Assembly (NCBI GenBank): GCA_963626545.1
Contig: CAVFYJ010000064.1
Location: 1-19,763 of the forward strand
Source of the DNA: Anthropogastromicrobium sp963626545
GTDB lineage: Bacteria; Bacillota; Clostridia; Lachnospirales; Lachnospiraceae
DNA length: 19,763 nucleotides
Reading direction: 5' to 3'
The notes beneath the pieces are model-generated. The model worked only from the letters and a program-made list of their open reading frames with translations, was not told the DNA's origin and searched no databases. Each line of letters starts with the position of its first letter. Positions within the stretch are counted from its first letter, which is position 1. Positions 1 to 7,167 of this stretch are shown piece by piece. The translations under genes and the position numbers were made by a program.

Positions 1-1
1 T

Positions 2-697
2 GTTCGCAAACTCATAAAGAAAGGGGCTAAATCCAAGTCTGATGAAATCATCGAAGCCATCAAAGGCTACACTATTGAAACAGATCAGGCTAAAAAACTA
101 GAGCTTGCCCGGGGGCATCTGAAATATCTCGATGATATGATTACCCAGACCGAAGTGGAACTCTATGTCCGCATCAAGCCTTATTACGAGTTCGTGGAGT
201 TTGTCAGTACCATGCCCGGCATGACAGAGTTAAGTTCCACGATTGTTCTTGCAGAAACAGGCGTTGATATGGATATTTTTGACGATGCAAAACATCTGTG
301 TTCCTGGTGCGGACTTTCTCCTGCCAACAATGAATCCGCTGGTAAGAAAAAGTCTGTCCGAATTGCCAAAGCAGGCGATTACCTGAAACCAATGATGGTT
401 CAATGTGCTCTTGCTGCAATCAAGAGTAAAAAACAGCCTTATTTTGCAATCAAATATGGCCGAATCAAAAAGCGACGCGGACACAAAAAGGCAATCATTG
501 CCATTGCAAGAATGATGATGGTCTGTATTTACCACATGGTTTCAGAAAAGAAGCCCTTTACCCCTACTGACTATGAGGAATTGATGAACCCTCAGAATCA
601 TGTAGAGCGTGTTATCCTGAATGAGAACAATGTTTTTGCTTACCTTGAAAGCCTTGGTTACGATAGCTCTAAGTTAGTGAAACGCAACGATAACTAA
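2..697 (+). CDS. IS110-family transposase/recombinase, C-terminal part
   Basis: This is the recombinase of an IS110-family insertion sequence. The gene enters from the left edge: the frame is open from base 2, so the ATG at 137 is internal and 231 residues are visible. What is seen is the end of the helical linker and the complete Transposase_20 (IS116/IS110/IS902) domain, including the run WCGLSPANNESAGKKK. In this family a serine of that stretch is the catalytic nucleophile, here probably S112 of the visible fragment. The N-terminal DEDD RuvC-like domain lies outside the window. The C-terminus ends normally with no frameshift, so the element may be intact. IS110 enzymes work with a bridge RNA encoded in the non-coding end of the element. 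There is no matching partner gene downstream. Family assignment is secure; activity is unknown. Confidence 0.9.
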   Translation, partial: VRKLIKKGAKSKSDEIIEAIKGYTIETDQAKKLELARGHLKYLDDMITQTEVELYVRIKPYYEFVEFVSTMPGMTELSSTIVLAETGVDMDIFDDAKHLCSWCGLSPANNESAGKKKSVRIAKAGDYLKPMMVQCALAAIKSKKQPYFAIKYGRIKKRRGHKKAIIAIARMMMVCIYHMVSEKKPFTPTDYEELMNPQNHVERVILNENNVFAYLESLGYDSSKLVKRNDN

Positions 698-823
698 CAT
701 TTTTTTCTGTTTTCTATACTTGTAAAAACGGGGTTCTATGAACCCTTATATAAGTGCGCCCAAAAATCTACTTTATTTTTCACTCTTGTTCTCCTTCTTA
801 TTTTTGTTTTTTGATTTTTGATG

Positions 824-850
824 TTTGTTAAGTTTGTTAAACTTGTTAAA
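824..850. repeat. 9-bp tandem repeat, three copies
   Basis: Three adjacent 9-mers read TTTGTTAAG, TTTGTTAAA and CTTGTTAAA. They lie downstream of the IS110 recombinase gene in AT-rich non-coding DNA. The function is unknown; they may be part of the element's right end or ordinary AT-rich slippage. Confidence 0.7.
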
Positions 851-881
851 TCTTCGTTTTATAACAACCTCTCAGCGAGGC

Positions 882-903
882 TTATTATTGAGTTATTATT
901 GAG
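882..903. repeat. 11-bp perfect tandem duplication
   Basis: TTATTATTGAG occurs twice in direct succession, directly after a small hairpin (868-880). It sits between the IS110 gene and the convergent permease gene. No function can be assigned. Confidence 0.7.
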
Positions 904-972
904 CTAACTTTCTGTTTTTCCCTCTTGATTTCATTTTGTGAAAATAGGTTTCCTTGTTTCCCTTTTGGCTCT

Positions 973-1842
973 TTATTCTTTGACAGCTCCCATTACAACG
1001 CCCTTTACGAAGTACTTCTGTAAGAATGGGTAAACAAGCAGAATCGGAAGTGCTCCGATAAATACCTGTGCTGCCTTGATCGTTCTCTCAGACATCATCG
1101 CTGCGGAGGTCGGATCCATGGACAGATCCTGCTGATTGCCCTGTACAACGATAACCTGAAGGAAGGATGCAAGCGGATAGTTCTTGGTATCGGACATGTA
1201 AAGGATTCCGGTGAACCACTCGTTCCAGTTTCCTACCATGATGAACAGTCCGACCGTTGCAAGTCCTGCCTTTGACAATGGCAGATAAATCTTACGAAAT
1301 ACGGTGAAGAAGCTCGCGCCGTCAATTCTTGCTGCTTCCTCGAGTGCCTTTGGAATGGTGCGGAAGAAGTTCATGATCAAAATCATGTTGTAGCAGCTGA
1401 ATGCACCAGGAAGAATGTATACCCAGAAGCTGTTCTTAAGTCCTAAGGAGGAATTGATTAAGTAGGACGGAATCAAGCCGCCGCCAAACAGCATTGTGAA
1501 TACGAAAAACCACATAACTGCTGTTCTTCCCTTGAAATCTCTTGACAGCGCGTAGCCTGCCATCGTGATGACTGCCATGCTCACTGCGGTTCCCACTGCG
1601 GTACGTGCGAATGAAATCATCAGTGAACGAACGAAATTATGATTCTGGAAGGTTTTCTGGTATGCCATGACAGTAAAGTCGATTGGCCAGAAGGTAACTC
1701 TTCCACTATTTGCTGCTGCCTTTCCACTTAAGGAGATCGCAAAGAGGTTTAAAAGTGGGAGGAAGCATAAAAGCGCTAATGTACATAAAAAGATGGTGTT
1801 AAAGACAACAAATATTTTTCTGCTGACAGATGCCTTGCGCAT
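973..1842 (-). CDS. Carbohydrate ABC transporter permease, YtcP/LplC type (CUT1)
   Basis: This is an inner-membrane permease subunit of a CUT1 sugar ABC importer, which forms the translocation channel with the upstream LplB-type protein. The 289 residues begin MRKASVSRK, and several hydrophobic membrane segments are visible from about residue 10. The ATPase-contacting EAA loop is at residues 168-190 (EEAARIDGASFFTVF then LPLS). The start at 1842 is chosen because a GAAAGGGGG ribosome site precedes it; an in-frame ATG at 1905 would overlap the upstream gene and has no such site. It lies 16 bp after the first permease gene, so the two are one operon. The substrate-binding protein that usually accompanies such pairs is not found downstream, where the IS110 element begins. 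Oligosaccharides are the probable cargo, but the exact sugar cannot be read. Confidence 0.93.
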   Translation of the reverse strand: MRKASVSRKIFVVFNTIFLCTLALLCFLPLLNLFAISLSGKAAANSGRVTFWPIDFTVMAYQKTFQNHNFVRSLMISFARTAVGTAVSMAVITMAGYALSRDFKGRTAVMWFFVFTMLFGGGLIPSYLINSSLGLKNSFWVYILPGAFSCYNMILIMNFFRTIPKALEEAARIDGASFFTVFRKIYLPLSKAGLATVGLFIMVGNWNEWFTGILYMSDTKNYPLASFLQVIVVQGNQQDLSMDPTSAAMMSERTIKAAQVFIGALPILLVYPFLQKYFVKGVVMGAVKE

Positions 1843-1858
1843 GATCGTTCCCCCTTTC

Positions 1859-2815
1859 TTAGAATATCCGGTAACCGGCAAATTTGTATGCCAGCTTGTA
1901 CGCAACTGCGGTTAAGAATAGGCTGACGCCCGATTTGAATAATCCAACTGCGGTACCGAAGCTATACTGTCCATTGACAAGTGACTGACGATATACATAG
2001 GTATCAATGATATCACCTGTGCTGTAGGTCAGTGGTGAATACAGGTTGAAGATCTGATCGAATCCGGCATTTAATACGTTTCCAAGGCTAAGTGTTGCCA
2101 TAACGATTACCATCGGAAGGATGCACGGGATTGTGACATAAAGTGTCTGCTTCCAACGACCTGCACCGTCGATCTCTGCGGCTTCATATAAGCTCTGATC
2201 AATGTTGGAAATCGCTGCTAAGTAAACGATCATTCCAAATCCGAAGCCCTTCCACAGATCGGAGATTACGACGATCTGGCGGAACATTCCGGCGTTTCCA
2301 AGGAAGAAAATCGGATCCATTCCGAAGACCTTCTGTAAAAACATGTTTATGATACCATCCATACCGAGGATATCACGAAGCATTCCGGCTACGGTTACCC
2401 AAGAAAGGAAGTGTGGCAGATAAACAAGTGTCTGGATGCCTTTCTTGAGACCCATGTTATGTACTTCATTCAGAAGCAGTGCAACGATGATCGGGAAGAT
2501 CAGTCCGAGTACCATCTTTGATACTGCGATGATGAAAGTATTTATGATTGCCTGATAGGATTCTCTGAATTCAAAGATCTGCTTGAAGTTGTCCAGACCG
2601 ACGAACTCGGAACCCGTGATGCCCAGCCACGGCTTGTAATTCTGGAATGCCATGACCAGACCGCCCATTGGTGCATAATTGAAAATCAATGCTAGAATGA
2701 TGGCCGGAAGAAGCATAACATACATCGGCCAGCTGCGCTTTACTTCTTTTTTGATTCTTTGAGCAAGCGGCTGGTTGTTTTTCGGCACTCTTTTGGTGGT
2801 GTTGTTCTTGCCCAT
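1859..2815 (-). CDS. Carbohydrate ABC transporter permease, LplB type (CUT1)
   Basis: This is the first permease of a sugar ABC importer of the LplB/UgpA type. Of its 318 residues, the N-terminal 28 are hydrophilic and Lys/Arg rich and stay in the cytoplasm. The first membrane span starts at about residue 30 (WPMYVMLLPAIILALIF), followed by others. The EAA loop that binds the ATPase is at residues 211-231 (EAAEIDGAGRWKQTLYVTIP). The start follows an AAAGGGG ribosome site. In Bacillus and Lachnospiraceae such LplB/YtcP pairs import plant-cell-wall oligosaccharides. The genes on either side encode polysaccharide-degrading enzymes, which fits that role. ATP is probably supplied by a shared MsmX-like ATPase encoded elsewhere; that is inference. 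Confidence 0.94.
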   Translation of the reverse strand: MGKNNTTKRVPKNNQPLAQRIKKEVKRSWPMYVMLLPAIILALIFNYAPMGGLVMAFQNYKPWLGITGSEFVGLDNFKQIFEFRESYQAIINTFIIAVSKMVLGLIFPIIVALLLNEVHNMGLKKGIQTLVYLPHFLSWVTVAGMLRDILGMDGIINMFLQKVFGMDPIFFLGNAGMFRQIVVISDLWKGFGFGMIVYLAAISNIDQSLYEAAEIDGAGRWKQTLYVTIPCILPMVIVMATLSLGNVLNAGFDQIFNLYSPLTYSTGDIIDTYVYRQSLVNGQYSFGTAVGLFKSGVSLFLTAVAYKLAYKFAGYRIF

Positions 2816-2854
2816 TTGGTTCCCCTTTCTTTGCTCTCGTATTTTGTTACAATT

Positions 2855-2863
2855 AGTATAGCA
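2855..2863 (-). promoter_or_regulatory. Extended -10 promoter element for the permease operon
   Basis: On the minus strand TGC is followed by TATACT, an extended -10 element about 40 nt upstream of the LplB-type start codon. No good -35 box is seen, which is common for extended -10 promoters. Confidence 0.45.
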
Positions 2864-2935
2864 AAATGTCTTATTCTTTTATGCACCTTTATTTTTGTTT
2901 TACGTCCCCTTTTTTTACCTATTTTAGAATTTTTT

Positions 2936-2969
2936 AATAAAAAAGAGGAACCCAAGGGCGGATTCCTCT
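2936..2969 (-). terminator. Intrinsic terminator after the heparinase-like gene
   Basis: On the minus strand a 7-bp stem (AGAGGAA with TTCCTCT) closes a loop of about 12 nt and is followed by a run of T residues. It lies about 130 nt downstream of the heparinase-like stop codon and upstream of the permease promoter, so it separates the two transcription units. Confidence 0.75.
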
Positions 2970-3044
2970 CATTTTGCTGGTTGTTTGGTACTCTGTTTTT
3001 ACTTTAAGGGCGGTTTTGTGTACAGATTTATAGTGAGTGCGACC

Positions 3045-3080
3045 CGGTAGGTTTACGAAGGGGGCTTCGCCTCACCCACC
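3045..3080. repeat. Palindromic repeat element, copy 1
   Basis: This is a nested imperfect palindrome. The outer arms are GGTAGGT (3046-3052) and ACCCACC (3074-3080); the inner arms are CGAAG and CTTCG around a G-run. The 25 bases 3045-3069 match 5252-5276 at 22 positions. It sits just after the stop codon of the heparinase-like gene. It has no T-tract and so is not itself a terminator. It resembles a small dispersed extragenic element. Confidence 0.5.
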
Positions 3081-3097
3081 GTTTACGTTACGAGCAT

Positions 3098-5086
3098 TTA
3101 GCCGCGCAATGTGTTTTCATCAAGTGTCCATACGCTACCATCGTCAAAGGTAAGTGTGATGGCGGTAGCTGTTGGGTCAGAAGATGCCTTCACGCTGATG
3201 ATATGCTTCGTTGCACCCGCTTCCTCTGCCGGGTATGGTGCCAGTACTGTCACGATACGAACTGCACTACCAGTCGCTTTTGTATCAACACATGGTACCG
3301 CACGGTACATGCCCTGCTTTGTTCCGGTTGCAATAAAGCCCTGCCACTCTGGTGTCTCCTGACCAGTAATTACAGTTGTATCACCTGCTGACCAAGCCAT
3401 GTCTGCGTCGGCAAAGCGGATGTGATCCGCAGTCTGCTCTTCCACGGTACTGTCGATATGCCACAAAACATTCCAAGTATGAGCAGTTGCTGCATTCTGA
3501 GTGTCTAATAAGCGGTCAACCGCAATAAGGATTGGATGCTTTTTATCACGATAGAAGAAAATGGAACGCTCGTGAACAGGTGATTTGTCCTGCTCTTCGC
3601 CATAGCCTTCATCATAGGCGCTCTTTGCGTAGTCCCATGTTTGTGAGAAATGAGTGTCCAGATTGGATTTTTTCTTGATATCTTCTTCCTTCCACTCGTA
3701 GGTCTTTCTGCGATTCTGATCCTGTCCATCCACGCGCACGGTGTTATGCGATCTTGTTGACAGCACATATTTTCTCATCTCGGACTCATCGTAAGCATAG
3801 TTTCCGCCTTCGGTCAGAAGAAACTTTCCATTTGCATAGAGAAGAACAGACAGTTTATCCTCGTGCTGATGTGCTTTTCCAAACGGTGCTGCATCCATGA
3901 GTACCCACGCATCGTCCTTCTCCCAACCGGTACGAAGTGCTGCAAAACCAGACCACGGCATGGCGGCAGAGGTGTACTCTGGCTTTCCAGTCTCATCGCC
4001 TTCAGTAATCCATTTTGCCCGCTCGTCGTTTGGAAGAATTCTCTTTCTCACTTCATAGGAGCCCTTTACATCTCGTCTGCATCCATCGTTTACATCTGGT
4101 GTCGTGCCATCTGGCATCATCAATTTGATGTCAAGCTCACATGCTCTGGACAGTTTCTCAAGAAGTGTTGCCGGAACGGTTTTGCCAAACTTATAGGCAA
4201 CTTCGATGAAACGCTGATAGTTATTGATAACAACATCGTGATAATTTGTCGTCAGCTCATACTGGAAGCCATCTGGATAAATCTGGCGGTCTAACTCTTC
4301 CTCAAGGCTTTCGAGTGCCTGCTTCAACCACTGCTCTGACTTTTTAAACTGCGGATACAAAATTCCAATCTGACCAAGACCGTTCATCTCCATGATCAGC
4401 CAGTTACCAGTCATATGATTCTTGCTGAGGCGCTCGCCATGCTCGTAAACGGACTTGTACCAGTCAATTAAAAGATCATCAGTAAAGGCTGGAGTCTTAT
4501 AAAACGTAAACAAGATGTATGGCCAGTTCGCGCCCATACGGATACCGCACTCAATGGTACGCCAGCACTTAGTCAGATAACCCACGCAGTCTGCGTCTGG
4601 GCGCACGGCCTGCTTAAACCAGGAATCCATCAGCTCTGCCGCTGCATAGGCAAGCTTTTCGTTTTTCGTTTTGTTGTACTCGTGTGCCAAAAGCTTGATG
4701 TCGTTATGGCGGCTTAGCTGCCAAGTCCACTCTTTGTAGCCGTTGTAGGTCGGATTGGCCTCCCAGTCGACTAGATTATCTTTTCCATACTCACATGGAA
4801 CACCGACAGATACGAGGGTATGATTGCAAATTCGCTCTACAGCCTCAGCATCGGTTTCGCCCGGAAGCTTGTAGATGTTTTCCGGGATTTCATATGGAAT
4901 TTCAAAGAAACGATCGGCATCAAGTGTCTGACGGATGTAAGAAGCCATCGCTTTTCTTGCGTTTTGGTAATCGTGGCTAGTTTTTACTGCTGCCTTTACG
5001 GCTTCCATTCCTGGGTAATCCAGATTCAGACACTCGTTAAAGAAGGTCTCGTCGCTCAGAAGTGGGCCTTGTTGTTTTTTATCCAT
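3098..5086 (-). CDS. Heparinase II/III-like polysaccharide lyase family protein
   Basis: This 662-residue protein has the two-part architecture of heparinase II/III and alginate-lyase relatives: an N-terminal alpha-helical toroid (about 20-350) and a C-terminal beta-sandwich (about 375-655). Visible family signatures are NHMTGNW at 223-229, YHDVVINN at 282-289, HQHEDKLS at 406-413 and STRSHNTVRVDGQ at 443-455. These Asn, His and Tyr residues normally line the uronic-acid cleavage site. There is no signal peptide, so it should act in the cytoplasm on imported oligosaccharides by beta-elimination. The exact polysaccharide cannot be read; some relatives are not lyases. The start is supported by an AGGA ribosome site. 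The neighbouring permeases suggest a shared sugar-uptake role. Confidence 0.85.
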   Translation of the reverse strand: MDKKQQGPLLSDETFFNECLNLDYPGMEAVKAAVKTSHDYQNARKAMASYIRQTLDADRFFEIPYEIPENIYKLPGETDAEAVERICNHTLVSVGVPCEYGKDNLVDWEANPTYNGYKEWTWQLSRHNDIKLLAHEYNKTKNEKLAYAAAELMDSWFKQAVRPDADCVGYLTKCWRTIECGIRMGANWPYILFTFYKTPAFTDDLLIDWYKSVYEHGERLSKNHMTGNWLIMEMNGLGQIGILYPQFKKSEQWLKQALESLEEELDRQIYPDGFQYELTTNYHDVVINNYQRFIEVAYKFGKTVPATLLEKLSRACELDIKLMMPDGTTPDVNDGCRRDVKGSYEVRKRILPNDERAKWITEGDETGKPEYTSAAMPWSGFAALRTGWEKDDAWVLMDAAPFGKAHQHEDKLSVLLYANGKFLLTEGGNYAYDESEMRKYVLSTRSHNTVRVDGQDQNRRKTYEWKEEDIKKKSNLDTHFSQTWDYAKSAYDEGYGEEQDKSPVHERSIFFYRDKKHPILIAVDRLLDTQNAATAHTWNVLWHIDSTVEEQTADHIRFADADMAWSAGDTTVITGQETPEWQGFIATGTKQGMYRAVPCVDTKATGSAVRIVTVLAPYPAEEAGATKHIISVKASSDPTATAITLTFDDGSVWTLDENTLRG

Positions 5087-5120
5087 TGCATTTTCCTGCT
5101 TTCTTTTTGTATTGGAGTTG

Positions 5121-5134
5121 GATGCAAATGCATC
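5121..5134. promoter_or_regulatory. Palindromic operator candidate upstream of the heparinase-like gene
   Basis: GATGCA-AA-TGCATC is a 6-bp perfect dyad around a 2-bp centre. It lies between the candidate promoter (5161-5189) and the ribosome binding site of the gene. Its size and place fit an operator for a LacI- or GntR-type sugar repressor; the regulator is not in this window. Confidence 0.4.
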
Positions 5135-5160
5135 TCTTTCGCACAGTTTGTGTTACATAC

Positions 5161-5189
5161 AGCATACCTGAAATCGAGACATTTTACAA
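5161..5189 (-). promoter_or_regulatory. Candidate sigma-A promoter for the heparinase-like gene
   Basis: On the minus strand TTGTAA (5189-5184) and TATGCT (5166-5161) are separated by 17 bp. Each box matches consensus at four of six positions. It points into the gene starting at 5086. This is a weak match chosen partly by position. Confidence 0.35.
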
Positions 5190-5212
5190 TGGGCAACGGT
5201 GGTGCGGTATGG

Positions 5213-5761
5213 TTACCCGGTATGATTATGAAAAGGGCAAGAATGACCTCCCGGAAGTTTTACGAAGGGGGTTTCGGCGAAGTGTTTGCAAACTTTCCAC
5301 GCATAGACAGGCTGATTGTGCTTTTCTCTATCCTGCACCGCAATCACAGTATCGACGGTAACATCAAGTCCTGCTTCTTCTTTTACTTCTTTGATTATGT
5401 TATCATGTACCGATACATCTACATCAACCCAGCCACCCGGAAGGGACCATGTGCCATTCTTCTCTTTTACAAGAAGGATTTTTCCATCCTGAAATACAGC
5501 GGCACGCGTATCAAGTTTTGGCGTCTGATAACCAGTTTCGTTACAGAAAAGAGTCGTTACTTTTTCTTTTGAAATGCCGGATTTGCGACTGATCATCTCT
5601 GCTGCAATCTCACGAATCTGCTCATAACGCTCTCTGTCATAGACATCCTTCCCGTATGTAAGACCTGCCTGCGCAATAGCCTGTAACTTTACTGCCCAAT
5701 CTAGCCATGGGCTTGTTTGTGATGCATTTAAGTTCTCATTCTTGTTATTTTCGTTTTGCAT
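5213..5761 (-). CDS. NUDIX hydrolase with N-terminal Nudix_N domain, C-terminally degraded
   Basis: This NUDIX-fold hydrolase of the YjhB-like group cleaves a nucleoside-diphosphate-linked substrate. The Nudix_N helical region spans residues 18-75 (WLDWAVKLQAIAQAGLTY, then DRERYEQIREIAAEMI). The Nudix box is at 109-131, ending KEVKEEAGL; the metal-binding glutamates are present, and Lys replacing Arg is usual in this group. Homology stops near residue 160 (VYAWKVCKHF). Family members continue for roughly 40 more residues, whereas here a tail of about 22 unrelated residues follows. The tail at residues 162-170 is encoded by a copy of the palindromic repeat also found at 3045-3069. No continuation is found in other frames. 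The start has a perfect AGGAGG site. It lies 74 bp behind the truncated MATE gene and is possibly cotranscribed with it. It may be a pseudogene. Confidence 0.8.
   Translation of the reverse strand: MQNENNKNENLNASQTSPWLDWAVKLQAIAQAGLTYGKDVYDRERYEQIREIAAEMISRKSGISKEKVTTLFCNETGYQTPKLDTRAAVFQDGKILLVKEKNGTWSLPGGWVDVDVSVHDNIIKEVKEEAGLDVTVDTVIAVQDREKHNQPVYAWKVCKHFAETPFVKLPGGHSCPFHNHTG
5252..5276. repeat. Palindromic repeat element, copy 2, inside the NUDIX 3' end
   Basis: These 25 bases match 3045-3069 at 22 positions, including an unbroken 13-base core TTTACGAAGGGGG. In this copy the element is translated as part of the NUDIX C-terminus, at the point where family similarity is lost. Confidence 0.5.
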
Positions 5762-5835
5762 GCTTGTTTCCTCCTAATGCTTCATCTCCATTTTCTTTCA
5801 TTTTCTGTGTTTATTCCCTATCGTTTTTCGGCTGT

Positions 5836-7002
5836 TTACTTTTCCTGCACTTTATCTTTAAACTCGCTGCGATATGCCTGCATTCCAAATGCAATGACGA
5901 TCGCACAAATTACCCATGTGACTGGCTCACAAACACAGACTGCCAAATAGCCAACTGTTGATACAATCCACAAAGCAAAAATGATCTTTCCGATGAGTTC
6001 TAACGCACTACAGAAAAGTGGCCAGAATGCATAACCCATTCCCTGAAGTACACTTCTTACAATAACAAGAAATGCCATCGGCGGTATCATCGGAATGCTA
6101 ATACGAAGATACTGTACTGCACATCGGATCACTTCTTTTTCAGTGCTTCCTGTCAAAAGTTTTACGGCTGCCGGTGCTGCGGTAAATACAAAGATGACAG
6201 CAACAATCCACCAGATTCCATATAAAAGCATTGCCGTCCACATACCTTTTTTAATACGACTGCCTTTTCCTGCTCCAAAGTTTTGGCTGGAGTAGGTTGC
6301 CGCACTTGTGCCAAGCGCCAATCCTGGAACATAGAACAATTCTGCAAGACGGCGGCCTCCTGTCTGCGCGGCAATATACACACTTCCGAGTGCATTGATA
6401 CTGCTCTGAAGTACCACGCTTCCAATATTATAAATCGCACTCATAAGAGCCATGCTAAGTCCATTTTTCAACATTTCAAGGACAAAGGAACGCTCCGTCT
6501 TCCACTCTTTTTTGCCAAAACGAAGCTGCGGATATTCTTTTGCAATGTAGACAAAGCCAAGTATGGCACTGATTGCCTGTGCCAACACGGTAGCACCCGC
6601 TGCACCACCAACTCCAAGGGCCAACGGTCCCATAAATAAGAAGTCTAATCCAATGTTGAGTACGCTACTGAAAAATAAAAGTAACAACGGCGTTACGCTA
6701 TTTCCTACCGCCTGTAACAATGCTGATTCCATGTTGTAAACCATTGTGAATGGAATTCCAGCTAAGATAACCGTCAGATAAACGAGTGCACCATCTCTTG
6801 TCTCGGTTGGTATTTGAAGCAGATCCGCCATTACGCCGCGAAGTAATAAAAATAGAACGGTCATCACCAATGCTGATATGAGTGACAGCGTTACCATCCA
6901 ACAGACGGAACGCCTCATTTTTCCTTCATCTCCCGCACCAAACTGGCGGCTTACATTGAGTGCAAATCCATTGTTTAATCCAAATGCGAAATTGGTAATC
7001 AA
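5836..7002 (-). CDS. MATE-family efflux protein, N-terminally truncated (probable pseudogene)
   Basis: This belongs to the MATE multidrug/cation antiporter family, membrane proteins with 12 spans in two six-helix halves. The visible part begins within the first half (ITNFAFGLNNGFALNVSRQFGAGDEG) and runs intact to the normal C-terminus. MATE-like sequence continues upstream of residue 1 (DAFADAALAQIGATSALYSL) to 7059, where it meets an in-frame TAA. About 50 residues with the first membrane span are missing compared with full-length proteins of about 450. The only start in this frame is a TTG at 7002 with no ribosome binding site. The gene probably lost its 5' end when the DNA next to the divergent AraC gene was rearranged. 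It is unlikely to make a working pump. Confidence 0.8.
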   Translation of the reverse strand: MITNFAFGLNNGFALNVSRQFGAGDEGKMRRSVCWMVTLSLISALVMTVLFLLLRGVMADLLQIPTETRDGALVYLTVILAGIPFTMVYNMESALLQAVGNSVTPLLLLFFSSVLNIGLDFLFMGPLALGVGGAAGATVLAQAISAILGFVYIAKEYPQLRFGKKEWKTERSFVLEMLKNGLSMALMSAIYNIGSVVLQSSINALGSVYIAAQTGGRRLAELFYVPGLALGTSAATYSSQNFGAGKGSRIKKGMWTAMLLYGIWWIVAVIFVFTAAPAAVKLLTGSTEKEVIRCAVQYLRISIPMIPPMAFLVIVRSVLQGMGYAFWPLFCSALELIGKIIFALWIVSTVGYLAVCVCEPVTWVICAIVIAFGMQAYRSEFKDKVQEK

Positions 7003-7167
7003 ACTATATAGCGCCGATGTCGCTCCAATCTGTGCAAGTGCTGCATCTGCAAAAGCGTCTTATACTATAACAAAAGCGACATTATGAGAAAATTTGCTTG
7101 GATTTTTAATTTCATATTTCACTTTATATTTGATCACGTGCTTACTATTATGAGGAGAATGGCAGAT

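Larger units (their letters stand above)
698..972. other. AT-rich intergenic DNA carrying the right end of the IS110 element
   Basis: No gene is seen here. The segment separates the IS110 recombinase stop from the end of a convergent permease gene. It contains a perfect 6-bp hairpin (GGGTTC-TAT-GAACCC, 731-745), a small hairpin CCTC-TCAGC-GAGG (868-880), and two short tandem repeats. The insertion sequence must end inside or near this stretch, but IS110 elements lack terminal inverted repeats, so the exact boundary cannot be read. Confidence 0.6.

Noticed and set aside
1000..1016. TTTACGAAGTACTTC as a repeat copy near the permease 3' end
   Set aside because: It is part of the conserved permease C-terminus (KYFVKG) and the similarity ends after nine bases.
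4820..5572. 250-residue open frame on the plus strand
   Set aside because: It lies opposite the heparinase-like and NUDIX genes, has a Phe/Cys-rich composition and no ribosome binding site, and matches no family. It is an antisense shadow.
7084..7167. Upstream start for the AraC regulator
   Set aside because: It would add a hydrophobic AT-rich 28-residue leader with no ribosome site; AGGAG lies correctly before the ATG at 7168.
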